Source: Streptomyces pilosus (GTDB taxonomy: Bacteria > Actinomycetota > Actinomycetes > Streptomycetales > Streptomycetaceae). Taken from it: a stretch of 64,000 nucleotides of DNA. Shown here in pieces: positions 36,347 through 45,740 of the stretch. The translations under genes and the position numbers were made by a program. Below the pieces are notes generated by a model. The model was given only the letters and a program-made list of their open reading frames with translations, searched no databases and had not been told where the DNA came from. Position 1 is the first letter of the stretch; each line of letters starts with the position of its first letter. The DNA is taken from NCBI RefSeq assembly GCF_014649835.1, contig NZ_BMTU01000003.1, positions 496,001 through 560,000 on the forward strand, given 5' to 3'.

Positions 36347-37288
36347 TTACCGCAGGCCGCCCTGGTCGCGGTCGACGAGCGTGAGCAGGGTCGCCTCCGG
36401 GGGGCACGCGAAGCGGACCGGGGTGTACCGGCTCGTGCCGCAGCCCGCCGAGACGTAGAGGTAGGACGTGCGGCCGTCCGCCGTGTGGGTGGACAGGTCC
36501 TTGACGCGGTCGGTGTCCAGGTCGCAGTTGGTGACCAGGGCGCCGTAGAAGGGGATGCAGAGCTGGCCGCCGTGGGTGTGTCCGGCCAGGATCAACGGGT
36601 AGCCGTCGGCGGTGAAGGAGTCCAGGACGCGCAGGTAGGGGGCGTGGACGACGCCCATGGAGAAGTCCGCCGCGTCCGAGGGGCCGCCCGCCACCTCCAG
36701 GTAGCGGTCACGCTTGATGTGCGGGTCGTCCAGGCCGGTCAGCTCGACGGACGTGCCCTCGATCTTCAGGGTGCCCCGGGTGTTCGTCAGGTTCAGCCAG
36801 CCCGCGGAGTCGAACCCGTCCCGCAGGTCCTCCCACGGGTTGTGGACCGCGCCGACCACCGGGGGGTTGCCGTTGAGTCCGTGCCGGCCCTGCAGCTTCT
36901 CGATCAGGTAGCGGCCGGGGTTGCGCGGCGTGGGGCCGTAGTAGTCGTTGGAGCCGAAGACGTACGCGCCCGGGAACTCCATGAGGGGGCCGAGTGCGTC
37001 GAGGACCTCGGGGACGCCCTCCGGGTCGGACAGGTTGTCGCCCGTGTTGATCACGAAGTCGGGGCGCAGGCCCGCCAGGGAGCGCAGCCAGCGCTGCTTC
37101 TTGCGCTGGCCGCCGACCATGTGGATGTCGGAGACGTGCAGGACGCGCAGCGGGCGCATGCCGGACGGCAGGACGGGGACGGTCACCCGTCGGAGGCGGA
37201 AGGAGCGGGCTTCGAAGCCCGCCGCGTACAGCAGCCCGGCAGCGCCGGCCGCCGTGATTCCGAGGGGGATTCCGTATCGCGCGCGCAT
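36347..37288 (-). CDS. Membrane-anchored metallophosphoesterase
   Basis: A 313-aa protein. A short N-terminal hydrophobic segment (IPLGITAAGAAGLLYAAGF) is followed by a calcineurin-like phosphoesterase domain: metal motifs HVSDIHM near residue 50, NTGDNL near 81, GSNDYYG near 110, and AGHTHGGQL near 235. A closely related gene lies beside the PBP/WhiB locus in mycobacteria (Rv3683, from memory), so it belongs to the conserved envelope neighbourhood. The substrate is unknown; phosphodiester or lipid phosphate is plausible. Confidence 0.92.
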   Translation of the reverse strand: MRARYGIPLGITAAGAAGLLYAAGFEARSFRLRRVTVPVLPSGMRPLRVLHVSDIHMVGGQRKKQRWLRSLAGLRPDFVINTGDNLSDPEGVPEVLDALGPLMEFPGAYVFGSNDYYGPTPRNPGRYLIEKLQGRHGLNGNPPVVGAVHNPWEDLRDGFDSAGWLNLTNTRGTLKIEGTSVELTGLDDPHIKRDRYLEVAGGPSDAADFSMGVVHAPYLRVLDSFTADGYPLILAGHTHGGQLCIPFYGALVTNCDLDTDRVKDLSTHTADGRTSYLYVSAGCGTSRYTPVRFACPPEATLLTLVDRDQGGLR

Positions 37289-37393
37289 GGGTCCATCGTG
37301 TCAGACCCCGCGGGTTTCCTCCGAACGCCCCTGATGCGCGGCGGGCGTTAAAACAGCAGGCGTCCCCGCGCGCGCACCTGCGACAATCGAGTC

Positions 37394-37858
37394 ATGACCA
37401 CGCTCAAGTCGAAGCTGCACGCCGACCTCAACGCCGCGATCAAGGAGCGTGACGAGCTCCGCTCCTCGACGCTCCGGCTGACGCTCGCCGCGATCACCAA
37501 GGAGGAGGTCGCGGGCAAGGAGAAGCGCGAGCTCTCCGACGACGAGGTGCAGAAGGTGATCACCCGCGAGGCGAAGAAGCGCCGCGAGGCGGCGGACGCC
37601 TTTGCGCAGGGCGGGCGCCCCGAGCAGGCGGAGCGGGAGAAGGCGGAGGGCGAGGTGCTGGCCGCGTACCTGCCCAAGCAGCTGTCCGACGAGGAGCTGG
37701 ACGCGATCGTCTCCCAGGCGGTGGAGGAGGCGAAGGCGGCGGGTGCCGAGGGTCCGCGGGCCATGGGTGCCGTGATGAAGATCGTGAACCCGAAGGTCGC
37801 TGGGCAGGCGGAGGGTGGCCGGGTGGCGGCCGCGGTGAAGAAGCTGCTGGCCGGCTGA
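37394..37858 (+). CDS. GatB/YqeY-domain protein
   Basis: A 154-aa helical protein (LKSKLHADLNAAIKERDELR, then LRLTLAAITKEEVAGKEKRE, and LAAYLPKQLSDEELDAIVSQ). It corresponds to the YqeY family, which shares the tail domain of the amidotransferase GatB but stands alone. The C-terminal VAAAVKKLLAG is characteristic. The ATG at 37394 follows an otherwise weak ribosome-binding context. The gene is divergent from the metallophosphoesterase and closed by the hairpin at 37952. Confidence 0.93.
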   Translation: MTTLKSKLHADLNAAIKERDELRSSTLRLTLAAITKEEVAGKEKRELSDDEVQKVITREAKKRREAADAFAQGGRPEQAEREKAEGEVLAAYLPKQLSDEELDAIVSQAVEEAKAAGAEGPRAMGAVMKIVNPKVAGQAEGGRVAAAVKKLLAG

Positions 37859-37951
37859 ACCGGGCGGCGGAGCGGTTCCGCCGCGCGTACCGGCGCGTAC
37901 GACGTGGCAGCGCCGCCGCCGTGCACACCGGCGAGGACGACGTGAAAGTCC

Positions 37952-37992
37952 GACGGCCCCTGGCCCCCTGCGTACGGGGGTCAGGGGCCGTC
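37952..37992. terminator. Bidirectional terminator between YqeY and PBP genes
   Basis: A 17-bp stem (37952-37968 with 37976-37992), with one wobble pair and a 7-nt loop, sits between two convergent genes. Confidence 0.8.
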
Positions 37993-38022
37993 CGGCGTGT
38001 GTGCCGCCTGCCGCGGGGCCGG

Positions 38023-40323
38023 TCAGTCGCGTCCCCCGGGCCCGTTGCCCGCGCCGCGGAGGAAGCCCTCCGGGATGGAGAAGGTCGGGTCCGGCTCGGT
38101 GCCCCCGTTGCCGCCTCCGCCGTTCCCGTTGCCGCCCCCGTCGCCGTTGCCGCCGCCGATCAGGCCGCCGATGAGGCCCCCGTCGCCGTTGTTGCCGTCG
38201 TCGCCGCGGTCGCCGTCCTCGTCGCCGCGGTCACGGTCACGGTCGGGGTCCTTGGCCTCCGGGATGTTCACGAGGTTGAAGGACGGGGCCTCCTTGCCCT
38301 CCAGGGCGCCGGTCATGGCGTCCTTCCAGATGGGGCCCGGAACCGCGCCACCGAAGACCAGGGGGTGGTACTGGCCGCCGATCCTGATGTCCTTCATCTG
38401 GACCTTCTGGCTGGCGCTGCCCACCCACACCGCGCCCGACATGTTCGGCGTGTAGCCGACGAACCAGGCGTTCCTGCGCTCGTCCGTCGTACCCGTCTTG
38501 CCGGCGTTGGCGCGGTCGCTGAGCCCGGCCGCCTGACCCGTACCGGAGTCGACCACACCCTGCAGCAGGGTGTTCACGGTGTCCGCGGTGTTCTCGCTCA
38601 TCGCGCGGGAGCACGTCGACTTCGGCACCTCCAGCGACTCCTGCTCGTCGCCGACCCGCTGGGTGATCGACTCGATGGCGACCGGCGTGCAGTACATGCC
38701 CCGGGCGGCGAAGGCGGCGTACGCGCTCGCCATCGTCAGGGGGGAGAGGCCGGTGGAGCCGAGGGTCATCGAGGAGGGCACCTCGGGGATCTTCTTGCCG
38801 TTGCCCTGCACCACGCCGAGCTTGTCGGTCATGGTGACCACCGGGCACATGCCGATGTCCTCGATCATCTGCACGAAGTACGTGTTGACCGACAGGGCCA
38901 TCGCTTCCTTGAGCGGGTACGGCCCCACCTCGGTCTCGTTCTCGTTCTCCAGCTTGTAGTTCGCGTCGTTCACCCAGGGCTTCTCGCACCCGCGCACCGT
39001 CTTCGGGTACGGCATCTCGTACGGGGCGGAGTAGGTCTGGGTCGGGGGCCTGCCCTCCTCGATGGCCGCGGCGGCCACGAACGGCTTGAACGTCGAACCC
39101 GTCGGGAAGCCGAAGTTGGAGCCGCCCCAGGCCGAGTCGACCGAGAAGTTGATCTCCGTCTCGTTCTTGCCGTAGCCGTACGGCTTGGACTGGCCCATCG
39201 CGACGATCTTACCGGTGCCGGGCTCGACCAGGGTGCTCGCGGCGGCGACCGAGTCCGACTGGTAGACGTGGTCCTTGAGCGAGTCCTGCACCGACTCCTG
39301 CGCCTGCGGGTCGAGCGTCGTGCGGATGGTCAGGCCGCCCTGGTTCCAGATCTTCGCCCGGTCCTCCCGGGTCTTGCCGAAGACCGGATCGTTGAGGAAG
39401 ACCTTCTCCACGTACTTGCAGAAGAAGCCCGCGCCCTTGCCGGCCGTGATGCAGCCGTTCTTGGGCTTGCTGACGTCCAGGCCCAGCGGGCTCTTCGCGG
39501 CCTTCTCCGCCTCCTCCCGGGAGACGTCGCCGACCTCGGCCATCCGCTGGAGGACGGTGTTGCGCCGCTTGGTCGCCTCCGCCTCGTCGTTGACCGGGTC
39601 GTAGCGGCTCGGCGACTGGACCAGGCCGGCGAGGAGGGCGGACTCCTGGAGGTTGAGCTCCTTGGCGGGCTTGGAGAAGTACCGCCGGGCGGCCGCCTCG
39701 ACGCCGTAGGCCTGCTGACCGAAGAAGGTGATGTTCAGGTAGTTCTCGAGGATCTTCTTCTTGCCCAGCTCCTCCTCGACCTGGATCGCGTACTTCAGTT
39801 CGCGGATCTTGCGGCCGATGGTCTGCTGGGTGGCCTGGGCGACCTTCGTCGGGTCGTCGCCCGCCTCCTCGACGAAGACGTTCTTCACGTACTGCTGGGT
39901 GAGCGTGGACGCGCCCTCGGAGACCTCACCGCTGCGCGCGTTCTTGTTGAGGGCGCGCAGGACGCCCTTCAGGTCCACCGCGCCGTGCTCGTAGAAGCGC
40001 GAGTCCTCGATGGCGACGATCGCCTTCTGGAGGTACGGCGAGATGTCCTTGAGTTCGACCACCGTGCGGTCGCGCGAGTAGACGGTGGCGATCGTGCCGC
40101 CGTCGGCGTCGAGGATGGTGGTGCGCTGACTCAGCGGCGGCGTCTTGAGGTTGGCCGGGAGCTCGTCGAAGCTCTCGACCGATCCCTTGGCCGCGAGGCC
40201 CAGCGCGCCCACAGCGGGCAGCGCGATGCCGGCCATGACGGCTCCCGCGAGGACACTGACACCGAGGAACTTGGCGGCCTGCTGCGTGGGAGACAGACCA
40301 CCGCCCGAGCGCTTCTTTGGCAT
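38023..40323 (-). CDS. Class A penicillin-binding protein (bifunctional transglycosylase/transpeptidase)
   Basis: A 766-aa membrane-anchored peptidoglycan synthase. One N-terminal helix (FLGVSVLAGAVMAGIALPAV) precedes the GT51 domain (catalytic region AIVAIEDSRFYEHGAVDLKG, then GASTLTQQYVKN). The transpeptidase domain has the SxxK serine in PTGSTFKPFVA, SVN in MALSVNTYFVQ and KTGTT in AGKTGTTDERRNAWFVGYTP. The tail is Asp/Gly/Asn-rich and disordered. Position next to wblA matches ponA2 beside whiB4 in mycobacteria. It is divergent from wblA across a 429-bp region. Confidence 0.96.
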   Translation of the reverse strand: MPKKRSGGGLSPTQQAAKFLGVSVLAGAVMAGIALPAVGALGLAAKGSVESFDELPANLKTPPLSQRTTILDADGGTIATVYSRDRTVVELKDISPYLQKAIVAIEDSRFYEHGAVDLKGVLRALNKNARSGEVSEGASTLTQQYVKNVFVEEAGDDPTKVAQATQQTIGRKIRELKYAIQVEEELGKKKILENYLNITFFGQQAYGVEAAARRYFSKPAKELNLQESALLAGLVQSPSRYDPVNDEAEATKRRNTVLQRMAEVGDVSREEAEKAAKSPLGLDVSKPKNGCITAGKGAGFFCKYVEKVFLNDPVFGKTREDRAKIWNQGGLTIRTTLDPQAQESVQDSLKDHVYQSDSVAAASTLVEPGTGKIVAMGQSKPYGYGKNETEINFSVDSAWGGSNFGFPTGSTFKPFVAAAAIEEGRPPTQTYSAPYEMPYPKTVRGCEKPWVNDANYKLENENETEVGPYPLKEAMALSVNTYFVQMIEDIGMCPVVTMTDKLGVVQGNGKKIPEVPSSMTLGSTGLSPLTMASAYAAFAARGMYCTPVAIESITQRVGDEQESLEVPKSTCSRAMSENTADTVNTLLQGVVDSGTGQAAGLSDRANAGKTGTTDERRNAWFVGYTPNMSGAVWVGSASQKVQMKDIRIGGQYHPLVFGGAVPGPIWKDAMTGALEGKEAPSFNLVNIPEAKDPDRDRDRGDEDGDRGDDGNNGDGGLIGGLIGGGNGDGGGNGNGGGGNGGTEPDPTFSIPEGFLRGAGNGPGGRD

Positions 40324-40752
40324 GGGAGCAGCCTACGTTCTCATTCGCCGGACAAGCGTAAATGCCTTGGCCTAAGCTGCACTCAACTGTCACAGCAGTG
40401 AGGCCACGTATCAATACGTCCGGCGACCCCGAATCGTTCCGGATCCTCTCGACTTTCTTCATATGAGATGCGTCGGAGGGTGTTGAGTCCGTGTCCGTAT
40501 CCGCCTCGTGTGTCATGCGGTGCCCGTTGTGGCGCAACGGAACTGACCCGAAACACCCCCTATGTCGCGCATGTCGCCCCCTCACTCCCCCGGGTGATCT
40601 GCCGCTTACCCATAGTCCGTTCGGACCATTCAAGATTGGGCCCGCTGGGGGTGTTGCGCTGTGCCCACCTTCCGTAACGTCCTCAACTGGCGGCGGTGAA
40701 TATGCCGCTGCCGCCGTGGGGGAGCCTCGATTCGGGAGAGGACGGCGCCGGT
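40324..40752 (+). other. Long regulatory region between PBP gene and wblA
   Basis: A 429-bp divergent region. It contains AT-richer patches (TATCAATACG, CTTTCTTCATATGAGATGCG, ATTCAAGATTGGG) that could be promoters for either gene. Near the end an in-frame GTG/ATG (40696/40702) would extend WblA by about 19 residues. wblA homologues are known to have complex regulation by developmental regulators; I cannot place their sites with confidence. No separate gene is seen. Confidence 0.55.
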
Positions 40753-41091
40753 ATGGGCTGGGTTACCGACTGGAGTGCGCAGGCTGCCTGCCGCACTACC
40801 GATCCGGATGAACTGTTCGTTCAAGGAGCAGCGCAGAACAGGGCCAAGGCGGTGTGCACCGGATGTCCGGTACGCACCGAATGCCTGGCCGACGCGCTGG
40901 ACAACCGCGTCGAGTTCGGCGTGTGGGGAGGCATGACGGAGCGTGAGCGTCGCGCGTTGCTGCGCCGGCGGCCGACCGTGACCTCGTGGCGCAGGCTGCT
41001 GGAGACCGCGCGCTCGGAGTACGAGCGGGGGACGGGCATCCTGCCCCTCGACGACGACGAGGTCTACGAGAGCTACGCGGCCGTGGGCTGA
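40753..41091 (+). CDS. wblA: WhiB-like iron-sulfur transcription factor WblA
   Basis: A 112-aa WhiB-family regulator with an oxygen/NO-sensitive 4Fe-4S cluster. The four cysteine ligands are in WSAQAACRTTDP, AVCTGCPVRTECLADAL; the turn motif is EFGVWGGMTERERR, and a basic DNA-contacting end follows (LLRRRPTVTSWRRLLETARS). WblA is pleiotropic in Streptomyces: it is needed for sporulation and represses antibiotic production. The ATG at 40753 (MGWVTDWSAQ) follows GGGAGAGGA. The neighbours, a PBP upstream and two ArsA-like ATPases downstream, are the conserved whiB4/wblA context. Confidence 0.96.
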   Translation: MGWVTDWSAQAACRTTDPDELFVQGAAQNRAKAVCTGCPVRTECLADALDNRVEFGVWGGMTERERRALLRRRPTVTSWRRLLETARSEYERGTGILPLDDDEVYESYAAVG

Positions 41092-41129
41092 GGACCTGGG
41101 GGTGCTCGGGCCCCCGGTCGCCCCGTTCG

Positions 41130-41147
41130 GCGCCCCGCCGGGGGCGC
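41130..41147. terminator. Short GC hairpin between convergent wblA and ArsA-like genes
   Basis: GCGCCCC (41130-41136) pairs with GGGGCGC (41141-41147) around a 4-nt loop, in the 101-bp convergent gap. Confidence 0.5.
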
Positions 41148-41192
41148 GGCAGGGCGCTCCGGGATGCCCAAGGTGTTCCGGGCAGCTCCGGC

Positions 41193-42638
41193 TCAGGTCG
41201 TTTCGGGCAGCTCCGGCCGGTCGGTCGCGAGCCGGTCGCCGATGTCCCGCAGCCCCGTGAGGTCGTGCACGTCGCCGGGCAGCGCGGCCACCTCGGTCAC
41301 CGCCACCTCGGGGTGGAGCGCGGTGAAGCGGTCGCGCGTGCGCTGCTCGCGCGAGAGGAGCTGCATCCGCTCGGCGTGCAGCCTCAGCAGGCCCGCGGTG
41401 AGCCGGTCGACGGCCCCCTCCGGGGTCGCGGCGTCCGGGTCCACGGCGGTCTCCGTGCCGTCCGCTGCGGTCTCCGTGCCGTTCACGGCTGTTTCCGTGG
41501 CGTCCGCGGTGGCGGGGGAGCCTTCCCCGGGGACGTCATGGGCCGGTGTCACGGAGGGAGCGGATGCCCCGGATGGCGCGGGCGGTTCTGAACTGCCGTA
41601 CGTTTCGGGAGAGTTACGAAGTCCAGCTTTCCCGCCCTCCTGATCCACAATGCGGGAGTCCTCAAGATTTTCCGCGGCGGCGAGCGCCCGCTCGGCCGAC
41701 AGCCGGTCCGCGCCGCTGCCATGGACCCGGTTGAGCACCAGACCGGCCAGCGGCATGTTCTCCGCGGCCAGCCGCTCCACGAAGTACGCGGCCTCGCGCA
41801 GCGCGTCCCGCTCCGGGGCCGCCACCACCAGGAACGCCGTCCCGGGCGCCTGGAGCAGCTTGTACGTGGCGTCCGCCCGCGTACGGAACCCGCCGAACAT
41901 CGAGTCCATCGCGGCCACGAACGTCTGGACGTCCTTCAGCAGCTGGCCGCCCAGCACCTTGCCCAGGGCGCCGGTCATCATCGACATCCCCACGTTCAGG
42001 AACTTCATCCCCGCGCGGCCGCCGACCTTCGCCGGGGCCAGCAGCACGCGGATGAGCTTGCCGTCGAGGAAGGACCCGAGGCGCTTGGGCGCGTCCAGGA
42101 AGTCCAGCGCGGAACGGGACGGCGGGGTGTCGACCACAATGAGGTCCCACTCGTCCCGCGACCGGAGCTGGCCCAGCTTCTCCATCGCCATGTACTCCTG
42201 CGTGCCCGCGAAGCCCGCCGAGAGCGACTGGTAGAAGGGGTTGCCCAGGATCGCGGTGGCCCGCTCGGGGTCCGCGTGCCCCTCGACGATCTCGTCGAAG
42301 GTGCGCTTCATGTCGAGCATCATGGCGTGCAGTTCGCCGCCCGCGGTGTCGTCGATGCCCTTCACCCGGCGCGGGGTGTTGTCGAGCGAGTCGATCCCCA
42401 TGGACTGGGCGAGCCGGCGCGCCGGGTCGATGGTGAGGACCACCACCTTGCGCCCCCGCTCCGCCGCGCGCAGACCCAGCGCCGCCGCGGTGGTCGTCTT
42501 GCCGACCCCGCCCGCGCCGCAGCACACCACGATCCGGGTCGCCGGGTCCTCGAGCAGCGGGTCGATGTCGAGCGTGCGGGTGGGGGAGAGGTGGTGACGG
42601 GCCGGGTCGTGGGTCGCCGGTTCCGGACGACGGCTCAT
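41193..42638 (-). CDS. ArsA/Get3-family ATPase (second of pair)
   Basis: A 481-aa SIMIBI-class ATPase. Deviant Walker A is [18 protein letters not shown] near residue 40, with switch [17 protein letters not shown] and switch [14 protein letters not shown]. The segments [20 protein letters not shown] and [11 protein letters not shown] are typical of the actinobacterial 'anion-transporting ATPase' family. From about residue 335 there is an Ala/Glu/Thr-rich insertion with repeats of the form TETAxxG, absent from most homologues. The arsenite-binding cysteines of true ArsA are not apparent. It pairs with the gene at 42739-43716, as in the mycobacterial Rv3679-Rv3680 pair. Confidence 0.92.
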   Translation of the reverse strand: MSRRPEPATHDPARHHLSPTRTLDIDPLLEDPATRIVVCCGAGGVGKTTTAAALGLRAAERGRKVVVLTIDPARRLAQSMGIDSLDNTPRRVKGIDDTAGGELHAMMLDMKRTFDEIVEGHADPERATAILGNPFYQSLSAGFAGTQEYMAMEKLGQLRSRDEWDLIVVDTPPSRSALDFLDAPKRLGSFLDGKLIRVLLAPAKVGGRAGMKFLNVGMSMMTGALGKVLGGQLLKDVQTFVAAMDSMFGGFRTRADATYKLLQAPGTAFLVVAAPERDALREAAYFVERLAAENMPLAGLVLNRVHGSGADRLSAERALAAAENLEDSRIVDQEGGKAGLRNSPETYGSSEPPAPSGASAPSVTPAHDVPGEGSPATADATETAVNGTETAADGTETAVDPDAATPEGAVDRLTAGLLRLHAERMQLLSREQRTRDRFTALHPEVAVTEVAALPGDVHDLTGLRDIGDRLATDRPELPETT

Positions 42639-42738
42639 GACATCCCCTGCTTCCGGTGCTTGCGACGGGTGACGGGGCGGGTGCTGGAACGGGTCGGGCG
42701 GTGGAGGCCGCGGGGGCGGGACGGGCGGACGCCGTGGA

Positions 42739-43716
42739 TCATGTGACGTCCTGTTCGCGCAGCTGCCGGGCCAGCGCGTACAGGCCGGCCAGGTCCATGC
42801 CCTCCGCGAGCAGTGGAAGTTCGTGCAACGGCACGCCGAGGTCCGCCAGCACGGCGCGCTGCTCCGTCTCCAGCGCGTACCGCTCGGCGTACTCCTCCGC
42901 CTGCGCGAGCAACGGCTCCACCAGCCGCTCGGCGTGTCCGCCGCGCCGCGCGCCGCCGAGGCCGGCCGCCGACAGGGCCCGCGCGACAGAGGAACGAGGG
43001 ACCGACGCCACGAGTTCCAGCGCGGGGGCGTCCAGGACCTGCGGCCGCACCATGTTGACGATCACCCTGCCCACCGGCAGCCGCGCGGCGCGCAGTTCCG
43101 CGATGCCGTCCGCGGTCTCCTGGACGGGCATCTCCTCCAGCAGGGTCACCAGGTGCACGGCCGTCTCCGGCGACTTCAGCACCCGCATCACCGCCTGGGC
43201 CTGATTGTGTATCGGGCCGATCTTGGCGAGCCCGGCGACCTCGTCGTTGACGTTGAGGAAGCGGGTGATGCGGCCGGTCGGCGGGGCGTCCATCACGACG
43301 TAGTCGTAGACGAACCGGCCGTCGCGGTCCTTGCGCCGCACCGCCTCGCACGCCTTGCCGGTCAGCAGGACGTCACGGACGCCGGGGGCGATGGTGGTCG
43401 CGAAGTCGATCGCGCCGAGCTTCTTCAGGGCCCGGCCCGCGCTGCCCAGTTTGTAGAACATCTGGAGGTAGTCCAGGAGGGCCTGCTCGGCGTCGATGGC
43501 GAGGGCGTACACCTCCCCGCCGCCCGGAGCGACCGCGATCTTCCGCTCCTCGTAGGGCAGCGCCTCCGTTTCGAAGAGTTGTGCGATGCCCTGCCGGCCC
43601 TCGACCTCGACGAGGAGCGTCCGCTTCCCCTCCGTGGCGAGGGCCAGCGCGAGGGCGGCGGCCACCGTGGTCTTGCCGGTTCCGCCCTTGCCACTGACGA
43701 CCTGGAGCCTGCTCAC
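42739..43716 (-). CDS. ArsA/Get3-family ATPase (first of pair)
   Basis: A 325-aa ATPase. Walker [20 protein letters not shown] begins at residue 8, switch I is [14 protein letters not shown], and switch [16 protein letters not shown]. The C-terminal regulatory part has [20 protein letters not shown] and [20 protein letters not shown]. The start is GTG at 43716. It is transcribed toward the second ATPase gene with a 100-bp gap, and the two likely form a heterodimer. In mycobacteria the equivalent pair next to WhiB4 has been linked to stress survival; the cargo is unknown. Confidence 0.92.
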   Translation of the reverse strand: MSRLQVVSGKGGTGKTTVAAALALALATEGKRTLLVEVEGRQGIAQLFETEALPYEERKIAVAPGGGEVYALAIDAEQALLDYLQMFYKLGSAGRALKKLGAIDFATTIAPGVRDVLLTGKACEAVRRKDRDGRFVYDYVVMDAPPTGRITRFLNVNDEVAGLAKIGPIHNQAQAVMRVLKSPETAVHLVTLLEEMPVQETADGIAELRAARLPVGRVIVNMVRPQVLDAPALELVASVPRSSVARALSAAGLGGARRGGHAERLVEPLLAQAEEYAERYALETEQRAVLADLGVPLHELPLLAEGMDLAGLYALARQLREQDVT

Positions 43717-43947
43717 GTCTTCGAGCCTAAAGGCTCTCCGCGCGCCCCGTCGGCTCCGGGTGGCAGTTGCCGGGGGTGGCGCCCCCCGCGAGGGCGGGCC
43801 GCGCGGTCCTCGGCGGGGGTGCGGGGCGGGTACGCGGTGGTGGTGCGGGGCGGTTCGGCGGTGTGGTGGGGGACGGGCGCGCGGTGGTGGCACGTGGTGG
43901 TGGTGCGGCCGCCGGAAGCCGGGGCGGCAGCGGCTAGAGTCGGCCGC

Positions 43948-44109
43948 ATGACCAAGTGGGAATACGCGACTGTGCCGCTGCTCGTCCACGCAACGAAGCA
44001 GATTCTGGACACCTGGGGCGAGGACGGCTGGGAGCTCGTCCAGGTCGTGCCCGGGCCGAACAACCCCGAGCAGCTGGTGGCCTACCTGAAGCGCGAGAAG
44101 CAGGCATGA
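43948..44109 (+). CDS. DUF4177-family small protein
   Basis: A 53-aa protein (MTKWEYATVPLLVHATKQIL..., then WGEDGWELVQVVPGP) with the DUF4177 pattern of a W-E-Y start and GWELV core. Its stop overlaps the ATG of the RidA gene (ATGA). A matching small protein precedes RidA in the mycobacterial locus (Rv3678A, from memory). Function unknown. Confidence 0.9.
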   Translation: MTKWEYATVPLLVHATKQILDTWGEDGWELVQVVPGPNNPEQLVAYLKREKQA

Positions 44110-44573
44110 GCGCCGTCGAGGCGAGACTGGCCGAGCTGGGCCTGAGCCTGCCGGAGGTCGTGCCTCCGCTCGCCGCGTACCAGCCGGCCGTGCGGTCGGG
44201 GCCGTACGTCTTCACCGCCGGGCAGCTGCCCATGGTGGACGGCAAGCTCCCGACGACCGGCAAGGTCGGCGCGGAGGTCACCCCGGAGGAGGCGAAGGAC
44301 CTGGCGCGCACCTGCGCGCTGAACGCCCTCGCCGCGGTCAAGTCCGTCGCCGGGGACCTGGACCGGGTGGCGCGCGTGGTGAAGGTCGTGGGCTTCGTGG
44401 CCTCCGCGGCGGACTTCACCGGCCAGCCGGCCGTCCTCAACGGCGCGAGCGAGCTGCTGGGCGAGGTCCTCGGCGACAAGGGCGTCCACGCCCGCAGCGC
44501 CGTGGGCGTCGCGGTGCTGCCGCTGGACGCGCCGGTCGAGGTCGAGATCCAGGTGGAGCTGACGGACGCGTAG
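44106..44573 (+). CDS. RidA/YjgF-family protein
   Basis: A 155-aa member of the RidA (reactive imine deaminase) superfamily: VRSGPYVFTAGQLPMVDGKL, TCALNALAAVKSVAGDLDRV and VKVVGFVASAADFTGQPAVL are the typical strand-helix elements. The C-terminal HARSAVGVAVLPLDAPVEVE aligns with the family's [AT]R[ST]xVxVxxLP signature, which includes the substrate-binding Arg. It may remove reactive enamine or imine intermediates from PLP enzymes. It is translationally coupled to the DUF4177 gene. Confidence 0.92.
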   Translation: MSAVEARLAELGLSLPEVVPPLAAYQPAVRSGPYVFTAGQLPMVDGKLPTTGKVGAEVTPEEAKDLARTCALNALAAVKSVAGDLDRVARVVKVVGFVASAADFTGQPAVLNGASELLGEVLGDKGVHARSAVGVAVLPLDAPVEVEIQVELTDA

Positions 44574-44858
44574 TCCCCGACGAGCGGTGGGGGCGGCGGT
44601 CGCGGGAACGCGGGCGCCGCCGCGCCGCGGATGCGGTCCGGCTCGGACCTCTCTCCGCGCGCTGATGCGTCCGGGTGAACGGGCCGCCGGCGGCCGGGGC
44701 CGAACGGCGCCCCGGGCATGGGACCGCGGCGCACGGGGTGGGGCCGTCGCGCGCCGGCCGGCGGTGCGGGGCCCCGGACCTTCCTGGTGCGTACGGGCCC
44801 TCCCCGCCCACCCCCGGGGGCACTCGAACATCCGGGCGTCACGGGATAGCCTCCGGCC

Positions 44859-45740
44859 ATGGCGAATGCGCAGGCTGATGGGCAGTGGTACCCGCCGGAG
44901 TGGCCGGAGCGGATCCGGGCGCTCACCGACGGCGCCCTCACGCCGGTCACGCCGAAGCGCGCGGCCACCGTCATGCTCCTCAAGGACACCGGCGACGGCC
45001 CCGTCGTGCACATGCTGCGGCGCCGTACGTCCATGGCCTTCGCGGGCGGCGCGTACGCCTACCCCGGCGGCGGCGTGGACCCCCGCGACGACGACCAACG
45101 CGTCCGCTGGGCGGGCCCCGCGCGCGCGTGGTGGGCCGACCGGCTCGGGGTGGACGAGGCGGGCGCCCAGGCGATCGTCTGCGCCGCCGTACGGGAGACG
45201 TACGAGGAGGCCGGGGTGCTGCTCGCCGGACCCGCCCCCGACTCGGTCGTCGGTGACACGACCGGCGAGGACTGGGAGGCGGACCGGGCCGCGCTCGTCG
45301 CGCGGGAGACGTCCTTCGCGGAGTTCCTCGACCGCCGCGGACTGGTTTTGCGCTCCGACCTGCTGGGCGCCTGGACGCGCTGGATCACCCCCGAGTTCGA
45401 GGCCCGCCGCTACGACACCTGGTTCTTCGCCGCCAAGCTCCCCGAGGGTCAGCGCACCCGCAACGCCTCCACCGAGGCCGACCGTACCGTGTGGATCACC
45501 CCGCGCGCCGCGGCCGCCGGCTACGACCGGGGCGAGCTGCTGATGATGCCCCCCACCATCGCCACTCTGCGCCAGCTCGCGGCGTACGACACGGCCGCGG
45601 AGGCGCTCGACGCGGCTCCCGGGCGGGACCTCACGCCGGTGCGCGCCACCGCGCGCCTGGTGGAGGGCGAGATCGTGCTCACCTGGCCGGGGCACGACGA
45701 GTTCACCCGACACATCCCGACCGGGGGAGCCCCCGCATGA
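44859..45740 (+). CDS. NUDIX hydrolase
   Basis: A 293-aa hydrolase of nucleoside-diphosphate-linked or CoA-type substrates. The Nudix box is split: AYPGGGVDPRDDDQRV at residues 60-80 and, after an insert of about 30 residues containing the W-rich GPARAWWADRLGVD, the catalytic helix AAVRETYEEAGVLL. That layout is typical of the NUDT7/19-like subfamily with an extended loop. It is coupled by ATGA overlap to the MBL-fold gene. Substrate unknown. Confidence 0.88.
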   Translation: MANAQADGQWYPPEWPERIRALTDGALTPVTPKRAATVMLLKDTGDGPVVHMLRRRTSMAFAGGAYAYPGGGVDPRDDDQRVRWAGPARAWWADRLGVDEAGAQAIVCAAVRETYEEAGVLLAGPAPDSVVGDTTGEDWEADRAALVARETSFAEFLDRRGLVLRSDLLGAWTRWITPEFEARRYDTWFFAAKLPEGQRTRNASTEADRTVWITPRAAAAGYDRGELLMMPPTIATLRQLAAYDTAAEALDAAPGRDLTPVRATARLVEGEIVLTWPGHDEFTRHIPTGGAPA

